Shown: positions 18,406 to 25,723 of the stretch, piece after piece | How positions within the stretch are numbered: the stretch's first letter is position 1 | Layout of the letters: each line of letters begins with the position of its first letter | Source of the DNA: Paenibacillus sp. SYP-B3998 | Lineage (GTDB): Bacteria > Bacillota > Bacilli > Paenibacillales > NBRC-103111 | Assembly (NCBI RefSeq): GCF_010820665.1 | Contig: NZ_JAAIKC010000003.1 | Span: forward strand, 310,001 to 374,000 | Length of the DNA: 64,000 bases | Direction: 5' to 3' | Notes under the pieces: generated by a model | Seen by the model: only the letters and a program-made list of their open reading frames with translations | What the model was told of the DNA's origin: nothing | The model's database searches: none | Translations under genes and position numbers: made by a program

Positions 18406-19092
18406 ATGTCTGAAATAATAGCGCTTCAAATTCCAGAAGCCATAAGCAAAGAAGAATACGAGTGGTTTTTGTCCAAATGCACCAAGGAGAAGCAAGAAAA
18501 GCTAGCTAGATTTCGCTATCCACAAGATGCGTATCGCTCTTTGTTCGGTGAAATGTTGATAAGAGCAATGATCAGTAAACATTTATCTCTTCACCAAGAC
18601 CAAATCAAATTTGAGTTAAATGCCTATGGAAAGCCGCATTTAGCTGGAGTAGATTCATTTCACTTCAATGTGTCGCATGCAGGGAAATGGGTTGTAGCGG
18701 TATGGGCACGCGTTCCTATCGGGATTGACGTAGAAGAAGTGAAATCTATAGATATTCGCTTGGCTCAACGTTTTTTCTCCAAGATTGAAATTGATGATTT
18801 GCTTGCCAAGTCGGAGTTAGATCAATATGAGTATTTCTATGATCTCTGGACATTAAAAGAAAGCTACATCAAAGCAGTAGGAAAAGGGTTATCCATTCCA
18901 TTAGATTCGTTTAGCATGCGTGTCTTAGCCAATGGGGCCATTTCAGTGATCTCAGAAGAAGAAGGATTTCATTGTAAGCAATATCCCTTGGAACAGGGGT
19001 ATAAGCTTTCCGTATGTGCAATAAAGGATGATTTTGCAGAACATGTATCTGTCATACAAATGAATGATCTAGTCGAATATCTTGATAATTAA
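18406..19092 (+). CDS. 4'-phosphopantetheinyl transferase, Sfp type
   Basis: 228 residues. The Sfp-superfamily motifs are intact: LNAYGKPHL, FHFNVSHAGKWVVAVW, PIGIDVEEVK (the Mg2+ ligand Asp and Glu) and FYDLWTLKESYIKAVGKGL (Glu and Lys of W-x-x-KESYIK). The enzyme moves phosphopantetheine from CoA to carrier proteins of NRPS, PKS and possibly fatty acid synthase. It stands between two ruined NRPS/PKS regions, so its original partners are gone here, but it could still serve carrier proteins elsewhere in the genome. Confidence 0.93.
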   Translation: MSEIIALQIPEAISKEEYEWFLSKCTKEKQEKLARFRYPQDAYRSLFGEMLIRAMISKHLSLHQDQIKFELNAYGKPHLAGVDSFHFNVSHAGKWVVAVWARVPIGIDVEEVKSIDIRLAQRFFSKIEIDDLLAKSELDQYEYFYDLWTLKESYIKAVGKGLSIPLDSFSMRVLANGAISVISEEEGFHCKQYPLEQGYKLSVCAIKDDFAEHVSVIQMNDLVEYLDN

Positions 19093-19244
19093 TCTAAATA
19101 ACTTGCAAATAACATGATTTTATCCTTTAATGAGATAAATTTAACCCTTTCTAATAAACAGTTTCAATACTACAATAAAGCATATAATCTTCCATTTATT
19201 ACATAAATCTTATATCGAATGGCGTGCAACTGCGAAGGCACAAG

Positions 19245-19294
19245 CCAAACAAAATTGACTTCATGAAGAAGGATTTTTTGTTTGGTTTTTTTTT
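19245..19294 (+). terminator. Terminator between the PPTase gene and NRPS relic
   Basis: CCAAACAAAA pairs with TTTTGTTTGG around a 24-nt loop, followed by nine T. It lies 27 bp before the ATG of the NRPS relic, so it could also act as a leader attenuator of the former NRPS gene. Confidence 0.65.
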
Positions 19295-19320
19295 CTTACA
19301 AATGAAAGAGGAGGCTCAGC

Positions 19321-21371
19321 GATGTTGGTTCCATTCACACATCCGCAAAAAAAAGATCTGGTACATGGAGAAGAGGTTCCAAGACAACTCGCAGCACAAC
19401 ATTGGTGGCCCAGTTCGCATTAAAGGGCCCATAGATTTTGATAAACTGGAAGAGGTTATCAAATTGGTCAACCGCAGGCATGAGGGAATACGGCTACGTT
19501 TGAAAGAGGTTGATGAAGAGGCTTCCTGGTATATCGCAGACTCTAAAATCCTAAATCTAGAACGATATGATTTCACGAGGGAGACTGATCCAGAGGTTCA
19601 TTTTCAACAGTGGGTCGATCACTCCGCAGCAACGTATTTCTCCTTAGAGAATTAGCCATTATATCAGTTTGCTTATTTAGAGTCAGAGATAACGACAATG
19701 GATACCTAGTTAAAATACATCATTTAAATTCTGATAGTTGGTCGATAAATTTATTGACAGATCATATTCGCCAAGCCTATCTGGCACTCATGAATGGGGA
19801 GAGTAGTAACGAAAAAGTCGAGTACACCTACAAAGATTGTGTAAAGTTGGAAAGTGAATATTTGGAACGAGAAGTTCCATACACTACCCGAAGCGCTTCC
19901 TATGATCGGATCGAGTGTGTCAGAAGGAAAAAGACGTGTTTTTACTTGGGTACAGAACGTTCCGCAGCAATTAAAGCGGTTACACTTTCTCGGCATTGCT
20001 CAGTACATGCGTTTTTTGTTTTATTTACCCGCTCTATGAAGGTAAAATGAATCAACAGCAAGATCAAGTCATCGGACACCAGTGTTGAATCGATCGGGAA
20101 TGAAAGAGAAAAGTATTTTCGGCATGTTCACAAGTCGATGCCATTTCGCTATGTGTTGGACAAGGCCGTATGATCTGCTTATGCAAGACGTAGCTTTGAA
20201 AAAGAAAGGGATCGGCACTATATTTGATGTTTGCGTGAATTATTACAACACGAAGCTTGCAACGGATTGGAATGGATATGCGGTAGATAATGTTGAATTT
20301 TATAACGGTCGCCATGCAGTGGATTATTAAGGTTTGGTCTGACTCAGGCGAGCTTTGGCTAGAAATTGACTATAAAACAGCACTTTACTCAAAAGAGCAA
20401 TGGACGTTGGAAAGAATCGAACATCTGATTGATCAAGTGCTTCAGCAACCGGATTTGCGTTTACAGCAAGTTGAGCTTCTGGCAAAACGGGAAAGAACCA
20501 AGCTTCTTGAGAAATTTAACCTCACACATAGCGACACCCCGAAGAGCAAATTGATATATCAATTGTTTGAAGAACAAGCTCCTGAAGCACTTGTGTACCT
20601 CATCTACACTTCTGGTTCAACAGGAAAGCCAAAGGGGTCATGACCGAACAGCAAGGGCTCGTCAACTATATATGGTGGGAGAAGCATGTATATGCAAAAG
20701 ATAAGGCTGAAGTGTTTGCTTTGTATTCTTCCTTGGCTTTTGATTTGACGATTACCTCCATAATCACGCCATTTTTACCGGGATGAGGAGATGCGTATGT
20801 GTTGTATCGCATTTTAGCGGATAACGAAGCAACGGTCATTAAGTTGACACTTGCGCATTTAGCCTTATTCAAGGGAAGAGATTATTGATATCTATAATGA
20901 GTACGGCCCTACAGAGACGGTTGTGGGTTGTATGATACATCGGTTCGACCCATTAAATGACCAAGGGATTTCCGTTCCGATTGGTGTTCCTGCTGACAAC
21001 GTAAAGCTTTATTTTTTAGATGCGGATTGTCAGCCTGTTCCTGTTCTGATGGCAGGTGAACTATATATTCATGACATAGCCCGAGGCTACCGCAAGCGGG
21101 TGGATTTAACGGATTAAAAATTTATGGATAATCCATTTGTTTCTATATGGTTATCGCATTGAATTGGGAGAGATTGAGAAAAGCCTATTTGAACATCCAG
21201 CAGCCAAAGAAGTTATTGTGATAGATCGTGTTGACCAAGAGCATCCACAGGACAATACATATTATGTGCCTTTGTTTTGCTGCATCGTGAAGTTTCAGAG
21301 GAAGAGCTTCGACGCTATTTGGCTGAGAGATTGCCTTCCTATATGGTCCCTGCACGAATCGCAACCTTGAT
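19321..21371 (+). pseudogene. NRPS condensation-adenylation module relic
   Basis: A GAGGAGG ribosome site precedes ATG 19321, which reads MLVPFTHPQKK. An A8 run then shifts frame into IWYMEKRFQDNS. Condensation-domain pieces follow in several frames: HHLNSDSWSINLLTDHI (active-site region), DRSGMKEKSIFGMF-like text near 20090, and VWSDSGELWLEIDY. The adenylation domain is joined after FEEQA directly to LVYLIYTSGSTGKPKG, so roughly 120 residues are missing. Later islands are NEYGPTETVVGCM, GELYIHD, GYRIELGEIEKSLFEHPAA and, in another frame, SEEELRRYLAERLPSYMVPA. No carrier domain is visible. There are many frameshifts and at least three deletions, so no product is expected. Confidence 0.85.
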
Positions 21372-21470
21372 TATCAACCAGGTGAGGAATATCTCTATGC
21401 GACGGTGGACTATGATGTATTGGGGCTAATTATAGAGCGAGTAACCGGTCAATCGGACGAAGGATCATGA
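21372..21470 (+). pseudogene. Serine beta-lactamase-like fragment
   Basis: A single open frame reads YQPGEEYLYATVDYDVLG then LIIERVTGQSD. This matches the region of class C beta-lactamase/penicillin-binding-type serine hydrolases that carries the Tyr-x-Asn equivalent (PG..Y.YS...Y..LG.IIE..TG). Only about 33 residues remain and the catalytic SxxK segment is absent. It directly abuts the adenylation-domain remnant, so the fusion is the result of a deletion. Confidence 0.5.
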
Positions 21471-21700
21471 ACATCCTTTTGGGCAATAAGGTAACTGAAA
21501 GAACCGTGGATACTTATAAAAGCATGGACAATGCAGCTTCTACATATATTCGAAAGGGAAAAGAACATATTCTTCCTTTGTTACTAAGTGAGTTTAGCCT
21601 CGAAGTAGATGCCAAATTGCTGGAACCCTACGATTTGATTGTTGGAGTTCAAGCAGATGAATATGGTTCGATAAGCTGGAACTGCAAATTCAACAATTGA
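21467..21700 (+). pseudogene. Unassigned open frame among PKS/NRPS debris
   Basis: A 77-codon frame without a recognisable ribosome site or family (contains VDTYKSMDNAASTYI and LLSEFSLEVDAKLLEPYD). It lies between the serine-hydrolase fragment and the malonyltransferase gene. It may be the tail of another deleted gene. Confidence 0.2.
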
Positions 21701-21804
21701 AGGTTGTGAAAAGAAGCCATGCACGCGATGTCAACGAACTATATACATTTACTTGGACAGCTTACTCAAAATTTTGTGCTTTCTTCGAAAGGAGCAGCAT
21801 CCAT

Positions 21805-23064
21805 ATGAATCAACTTGCTTTTTTATTCCCTGGACAAGGCTCCCAGTATGTGGGGATGGGACGAGATTTATTAAACCGATATCGAATAGCACAGCTAACA
21901 TTTGAGGAAGCCGAAGATACACTAGGCTTTGATCTAAGAGCATTATGCTTAGAAGGCAATCCGAATGAGTTGACTAGGACCGAAAATGCGCAACCTGCTT
22001 TACTTGCTTTAGGTGTAGCTGCCTACCGCGTATTCATGGAAGAGCTTGCAATTGAACCTACGCTAGCTGCTGGACATAGCCTTGGAGAATTCACAGCGCT
22101 GGCTTGTGCTGGCGCGATCGAATTTGGCGATACATTGCGCCTTGTGAGGAAACGCGGGCAATTTATGCAGCAAGCAGCAGCTGAGGGAACAGGTGCAATG
22201 TGTGCCATCATCGGACTTGATTGCACAACGATCTTGGAAGCGTGTCAATTGGAAACGGATATCGAACAACAAGTAGTTATATCCAACTTAAACGCTCCCC
22301 GACAAACGGTTATCTCTGGTCATCGGGAAGCCGTAACACGTGCAGCGCAGCAATTAGAGCGCAAAGGTGCGCGAATTTCTTATCTGAATGTCAGCGCACC
22401 CTTTCATAGTCCTTTAATGAAACCAGCAGCTGATCAATTAGCATCAGAACTAAATAAGGTGAAATACGGAAATTTGAAGTGGCCGGTTTTATCTAATGTG
22501 ACCGGAATTCCATACATAGGAAGCAACCAGATCATCGCTAGTTTAACCGAGCAGATGACAGCTACCGTGCAGTGGGATGCATCGATGCGTTATTTGGTTG
22601 CGCAGGGCATTCACGCTGCCGTTGAGCTTGGGCCAAGGCGCGTTCTAACGGATTTGCTACATGTTAATGTGAAAGGTATAGAATGTTTGCCTTTTGAGGC
22701 ATTAAGAGACATGAATGAGGCTGTAAGTAAATTAAAAGTCATTTCTGGTTATTGTGAACCAACAGATCCCGTCAACAATGTAGTTACACGGACTTTAGCT
22801 GCTGCTGTATGTACGCGTAATCTTAACTGGGATGAAAGAGAATATCGAATAGGTGTCATTGAGCCTTACCGACGTATTCAAGCCATTCAAGATGAGCTTG
22901 ATGCCGAGGGCAGATTGCCAAGTGAAGAGGAAATGCTATTGTCCTTAACGCTGCTTAAACAAATCATGCAAACCAAAAAAGTGCCAGAAGATGAGCAGCA
23001 GGAACGGATCCAAGAGATTGTGTGCAAAACAAGTGCGCATGCTTTGTTTCCAGCTTACGCATAG
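21805..23064 (+). CDS. Stand-alone (trans-acting) malonyl-CoA:ACP acyltransferase
   Basis: 419 residues. The acyltransferase fold is complete: LFPGQGSQYVGMG at 7-19, nucleophile S92 in GHSLGEF, R117, and catalytic H201 in APFHSP. It loads malonyl units onto acyl carrier proteins. A C-terminal tail of roughly 100 residues (about 315-419) goes beyond the ~310 residues of housekeeping FabD, which suggests a trans-AT polyketide enzyme. ATG 21805 follows AAAGGAG. KS debris lies directly downstream and the PksB-like gene and PPTase upstream. The frame is intact although all megasynthase genes around it are destroyed. Confidence 0.88.
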   Translation: MNQLAFLFPGQGSQYVGMGRDLLNRYRIAQLTFEEAEDTLGFDLRALCLEGNPNELTRTENAQPALLALGVAAYRVFMEELAIEPTLAAGHSLGEFTALACAGAIEFGDTLRLVRKRGQFMQQAAAEGTGAMCAIIGLDCTTILEACQLETDIEQQVVISNLNAPRQTVISGHREAVTRAAQQLERKGARISYLNVSAPFHSPLMKPAADQLASELNKVKYGNLKWPVLSNVTGIPYIGSNQIIASLTEQMTATVQWDASMRYLVAQGIHAAVELGPRRVLTDLLHVNVKGIECLPFEALRDMNEAVSKLKVISGYCEPTDPVNNVVTRTLAAAVCTRNLNWDEREYRIGVIEPYRRIQAIQDELDAEGRLPSEEEMLLSLTLLKQIMQTKKVPEDEQQERIQEIVCKTSAHALFPAYA

Positions 23065-23106
23065 CTGAACAAGCAGTTAGAATTTTAATGCGCTTAGATT
23101 AAAAAA

Positions 23107-23727
23107 TTGGGGCAATCCGAAGATATTGCTATTCCAGGACCTATGTCGAATGAACATGACATTGCCATCTTTGGTATTTCCGTCAAGCTTCCGCTGGCTG
23201 AAACGATGGATACGTTTTGCCGTCATTTGCAGGAAGGCGTAGATGGTGTCAGAGAGCTTCCACTTTCTAGGAAGAAGGATACAGACAGTTATTTACGTGC
23301 CGTAGGCAACAAGCACCGGAACAGGCATGGGCGCCGTACTTCATTTCGGAGGAAGCAAGTACGGAGGTGATAGGATTATTCGAGGAATCTACGAAGCGCT
23401 GGGTGATCTGTGCGAATTTATTTCTCAAGATGGCCTTGACCCAATCACACGCAATCATCGATGATTCGGATCGCAATATGAAGCTCATTCTTGATACGGA
23501 GCGAGCGGCAGTACAACACTTGCAAGCCATTCTATCAAACTGGGAACCTAGCTCTGAGCTTGTGCTTTGAGAGAGGTGACATGTCTGGCATCGGTGGAAA
23601 TGTAGCAACTAGTGGTAAGGTACAGCAGCTTTCGCATTTTACGGTGAAAAGGATCTACAAACAGATGATTCATTAGAGGTTAAGTATGGCAGTAAAATAG
23701 CCGAACTTGCTCGTAGAGAGTAGAATA
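23107..23727 (+). pseudogene. Polyketide ketosynthase N-terminus and unassigned debris
   Basis: From 23137 the frame reads NEHDIAIFGISVKLPLAETM, then VDGVRELPLSRKKDTDSYL. This is the classic start of a PKS ketosynthase domain up to about residue 50. The frame is then lost, and the Cys-His-His catalytic residues are absent. Further open pieces (GTGMGAVLHFGGSKYGGDR near 23310; YGEKDLQTDDSLEVKYGSK ending at TAG about 23723) are not recognised and may derive from another deleted gene. Confidence 0.65.
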
Positions 23728-23782
23728 CACTGGAGATTTTGTTACAATTGTTACACAGACTTTATGGATGAAAGGTTCAAGA

Positions 23783-23824
23783 AGAGCCACTTAAGTCACT
23801 TTAGAAAAGTGCTAGAGTGGCTCT
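23783..23824 (+). other. Imperfect hairpin after the KS relic
   Basis: Outer stem AGAGCCACT / AGTGGCTCT with an inner CACTTT / AAAGTG. There is no T-tract, so termination is uncertain. Confidence 0.4.
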
Positions 23825-23892
23825 ATTATAGTTAGATGACTATAAGTTATATATCCCTGCAAGGCGTAGTTAGATGGCACCAGTTTGTCAAA

Positions 23893-23932
23893 GAAAAAAA
23901 CCGCATCCTGGTATGATCCAGGGATGAGGTTC
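23893..23932 (-). terminator. Terminator of the small minus-strand gene
   Basis: On the minus strand AACCTCATCCCTGG pairs with CCAGGATGCGGTT and is followed by a run of T. It starts 6 bp after the stop of the gene at 23938-24189. Confidence 0.8.
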
Positions 23933-23937
23933 TATGG

Positions 23938-24189
23938 TTAACAATAAGGTCTACGAGGAAAGGGTCGAGTATCTAAGAGTGTGATAACTAAAAGATCAAA
24001 TAAAACCAGAGGTAAGATGAAAGGGAGGAAGGAAACATGTGCTTTTTTCCCACAGCTCTTTGTGTTTAAATATACTTTATTTTGATCCACCTTAACGATA
24101 GTTCCTTTGTAGGTACCATGTTTGGTTTTGATTATTACCTCCCGATGGAGATACTTTGTACACCGTACGTATCTTTCAGATTTTTTCAT
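23938..24189 (-). CDS. Small conserved-looking protein with SH3-like strand pattern
   Basis: 83 residues. The centre, VIIKTKHGTYKGTIVKVDQN followed by KVYL, has the alternating pattern of a small SH3/Sm-like barrel in which a short RNA- or peptide-binding sheet is common. A hydrophobic stretch (FLPFILPLVLFDLLVITLL) and the tail FPRRPYC follow, suggesting membrane attachment. A good AGGAGGC site precedes the ATG and a terminator follows, so it looks expressed. The function is not known to me. Confidence 0.6.
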   Translation of the reverse strand: MKKSERYVRCTKYLHREVIIKTKHGTYKGTIVKVDQNKVYLNTKSCGKKAHVSFLPFILPLVLFDLLVITLLDTRPFPRRPYC

Positions 24190-24306
24190 TTCGAATGCCT
24201 CCTATCGTAAGTGATAATCTATGATATGAAAATTGTTTCATAGAAGTGTGTGCGAATGGGAGGGGAGATGAGATCATTTAAGTAGCAAGATGAAAATAGC
24301 ATATTT

Positions 24307-24334
24307 GTTAACATAACTATAGATATGTAAACTT
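24307..24334. repeat. 11-6-11 bp Xer-core-like site, copy 1
   Basis: Left arm GTTAACATAAC, spacer TATAGA, right arm TATGTAAACTT. Shares the complete left arm and most of the right arm with 33424-33451 and 49917-49944. It lies 70 bp before ywbE. Confidence 0.55.
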
Positions 24335-24402
24335 ATTGTATTGAGCGTAAAAATGGTATACTGAATTCACAACACGCATAGAAGGCAGGCGAGGTATTCA
24401 GA

Positions 24403-24606
24403 ATGAATGGTCAAGTTCGTAACGATATTAAACCAGGTATTGAAGTAAACATAGTTTTAAAACAAGACCAACGGAGTGGCAAATTAACACGAGGGGTCGT
24501 AAAGGATTTATTGACGAATTCTCCAAACCATCCTCATGGCATAAAGGTAAGACTGGTGGATGGACAAGTTGGAAGAGTGAAACAAATTCTGACAAACCAC
24601 AATTGA
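24403..24606 (+). CDS. ywbE: YwbE-family small protein
   Basis: 67 residues matching the YwbE family over its whole length: GQVRNDIKPGIEVNIVLKQD, RSGKLTRGVVKDLLTNSPNH, PHGIKVRLVDGQVGRVKQI. It is a small basic KOW-like protein of unknown function, common in Bacillales. AAGGCAGGCGAGG precedes the ATG, and TATACT at about 24356 is a likely -10. Confidence 0.85.
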   Translation: MNGQVRNDIKPGIEVNIVLKQDQRSGKLTRGVVKDLLTNSPNHPHGIKVRLVDGQVGRVKQILTNHN

Positions 24607-24715
24607 TTTGGATCTATAAAAAAAGAAAAGAATTACCTTGAGATTGTTTGCTAAGCCTGATTTACAAGTCAGAATGGCATACGATATAAAATGATATTAT
24701 TTAGGGGGACTACAT

Positions 24716-24967
24716 ATGGCTAAGGCAAAAGTAGCAAAGAGACCAACAAGGGATGAATTTGTGTTGGAAGAGATTGGTAATCAGTTGACGGAAGCGAAGC
24801 AGGAAGGTTCGGAAATCGTCCTAACCGTATGGGGAGTTGCTGATCCAGTTCGGGGACTAATTGTAGGGATGGATTCGCGAACGGGTAAAGTGCATGTTGA
24901 ACGAAACGGAGAGACAGTGAAGATTCCATTTATGGATATTATGCAAGTCAATTATCCCAAAGATTAG
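24716..24967 (+). CDS. YolD-like small protein
   Basis: 83 residues. The C-terminal two thirds (IVLTVWGVADPVRGLIVGMD, VHVERNGETVKIPFMDIMQV) show the YolD-like beta pattern in which a strand pair is followed by an I..DI motif. YolD-like proteins are often encoded next to Y-family polymerases, but none is adjacent here. The site TTAGGGGGA lies 7 bases before the ATG. Confidence 0.6.
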   Translation: MAKAKVAKRPTRDEFVLEEIGNQLTEAKQEGSEIVLTVWGVADPVRGLIVGMDSRTGKVHVERNGETVKIPFMDIMQVNYPKD

Positions 24968-25023
24968 ACGCAGCCCATGTGTCACGATTTTTAGTTATGT
25001 TTTGGCCAAATGCCATATCCAAC

Positions 25024-25050
25024 GAAAAAGACCCTCACGAATTGAGGGTC
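25024..25050 (-). terminator. Terminator of the GNAT gene
   Basis: Stem GACCCTCA / TGAGGGTC with a 5-nt loop; on the minus strand it is followed by CTTTTTC. Nine bp after the GNAT stop. Confidence 0.8.
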
Positions 25051-25058
25051 AAACTTAT

Positions 25059-25505
25059 TTAGATGATTGAGTAGTTAACCCAATTCCCTTGAACGCTGCC
25101 CATTTCCTCAAAAAAGTGTTGAGCTCGTTTATTTTCGATTGCTGTTATCCATGACATGTAAGCATATCCATGATCCTGAGAGTATGTTTGGCAGGTTAAA
25201 AATAGTTGAGTTTCCGCCTCTGTATTTCTGTAGGGTTCAAGGAGAAAAAGGTCGTTCATGATGGTAATTTTATTTGCTTTCATTGTACTAAACGTAAAGT
25301 ATAAGGTAGCAAAGCCGACTAAGTCTCCATCTTGTTCGACTACAAATTGAATACCAATTTGCTTTTCAAAAAGGGTTTGAATCAAATTATGCAAGTTCTC
25401 AGAATTGGGTTTAGGTTTCTTATAAAAACCAACGATATATTCATACATTAATTCAGTCAAACGGTGTAAGTCTTTAAGCTCAGCATTTCTTACGACTAGT
25501 GACAT
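25059..25505 (-). CDS. GNAT-family N-acetyltransferase
   Basis: 148 residues from ATG 25505, which follows GGGAGGC at 6 bp. A longer frame to 25544 has no ribosome site. The GNAT core is visible as VVEQDGDLVGFATLYFTFST (strands 2-4), NDLFLLEPYRN (start of the acetyl-CoA loop, with a weak R/QxxGxG) and ENKRAQHFFEEMGSVQG near the C-terminus. It transfers an acetyl group from acetyl-CoA; the acceptor is unknown. Confidence 0.8.
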   Translation of the reverse strand: MSLVVRNAELKDLHRLTELMYEYIVGFYKKPKPNSENLHNLIQTLFEKQIGIQFVVEQDGDLVGFATLYFTFSTMKANKITIMNDLFLLEPYRNTEAETQLFLTCQTYSQDHGYAYMSWITAIENKRAQHFFEEMGSVQGNWVNYSII

Positions 25506-25630
25506 AGAAAGCCTCCCATATAAGTGATATGCATAATTATACATACTAAAGTATAATTATGCAATAAACTTCAGTATAAAATAGTATCCTATCCATACAA
25601 ATGCCAGCATGTATCATGGGAAATTAAAAG

Positions 25631-25668
25631 AAGTATAGACGTTTGTATCACGTCTATACTTCTTTTAG
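25631..25668. terminator. Bidirectional terminator
   Basis: Perfect 11-bp stem AAGTATAGACG / CGTCTATACTT with T-rich sequence on both strands (CTTTTAG and CTTTTAA). It ends the SNF2 transcript on the minus strand. Confidence 0.85.
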
Positions 25669-25723
25669 TTATTTAATTGCTAAAGAAAATACGAATTGAC
25701 TACGTCAGTCAACAGATAACTTC

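Noticed and set aside
21697-21804. N-terminal extension of the malonyltransferase
   Set aside because: The extension has no family similarity; AAAGGAG precedes ATG 21805, where the FPGQGSQ fold begins properly.
24307-24334. Reading the 11-6-11 site as a promoter
   Set aside because: The TTAACA and TATGTA parts are only 10 bp apart, too close for sigma-A; the downstream TATACT near 24356 is a better -10 for ywbE.
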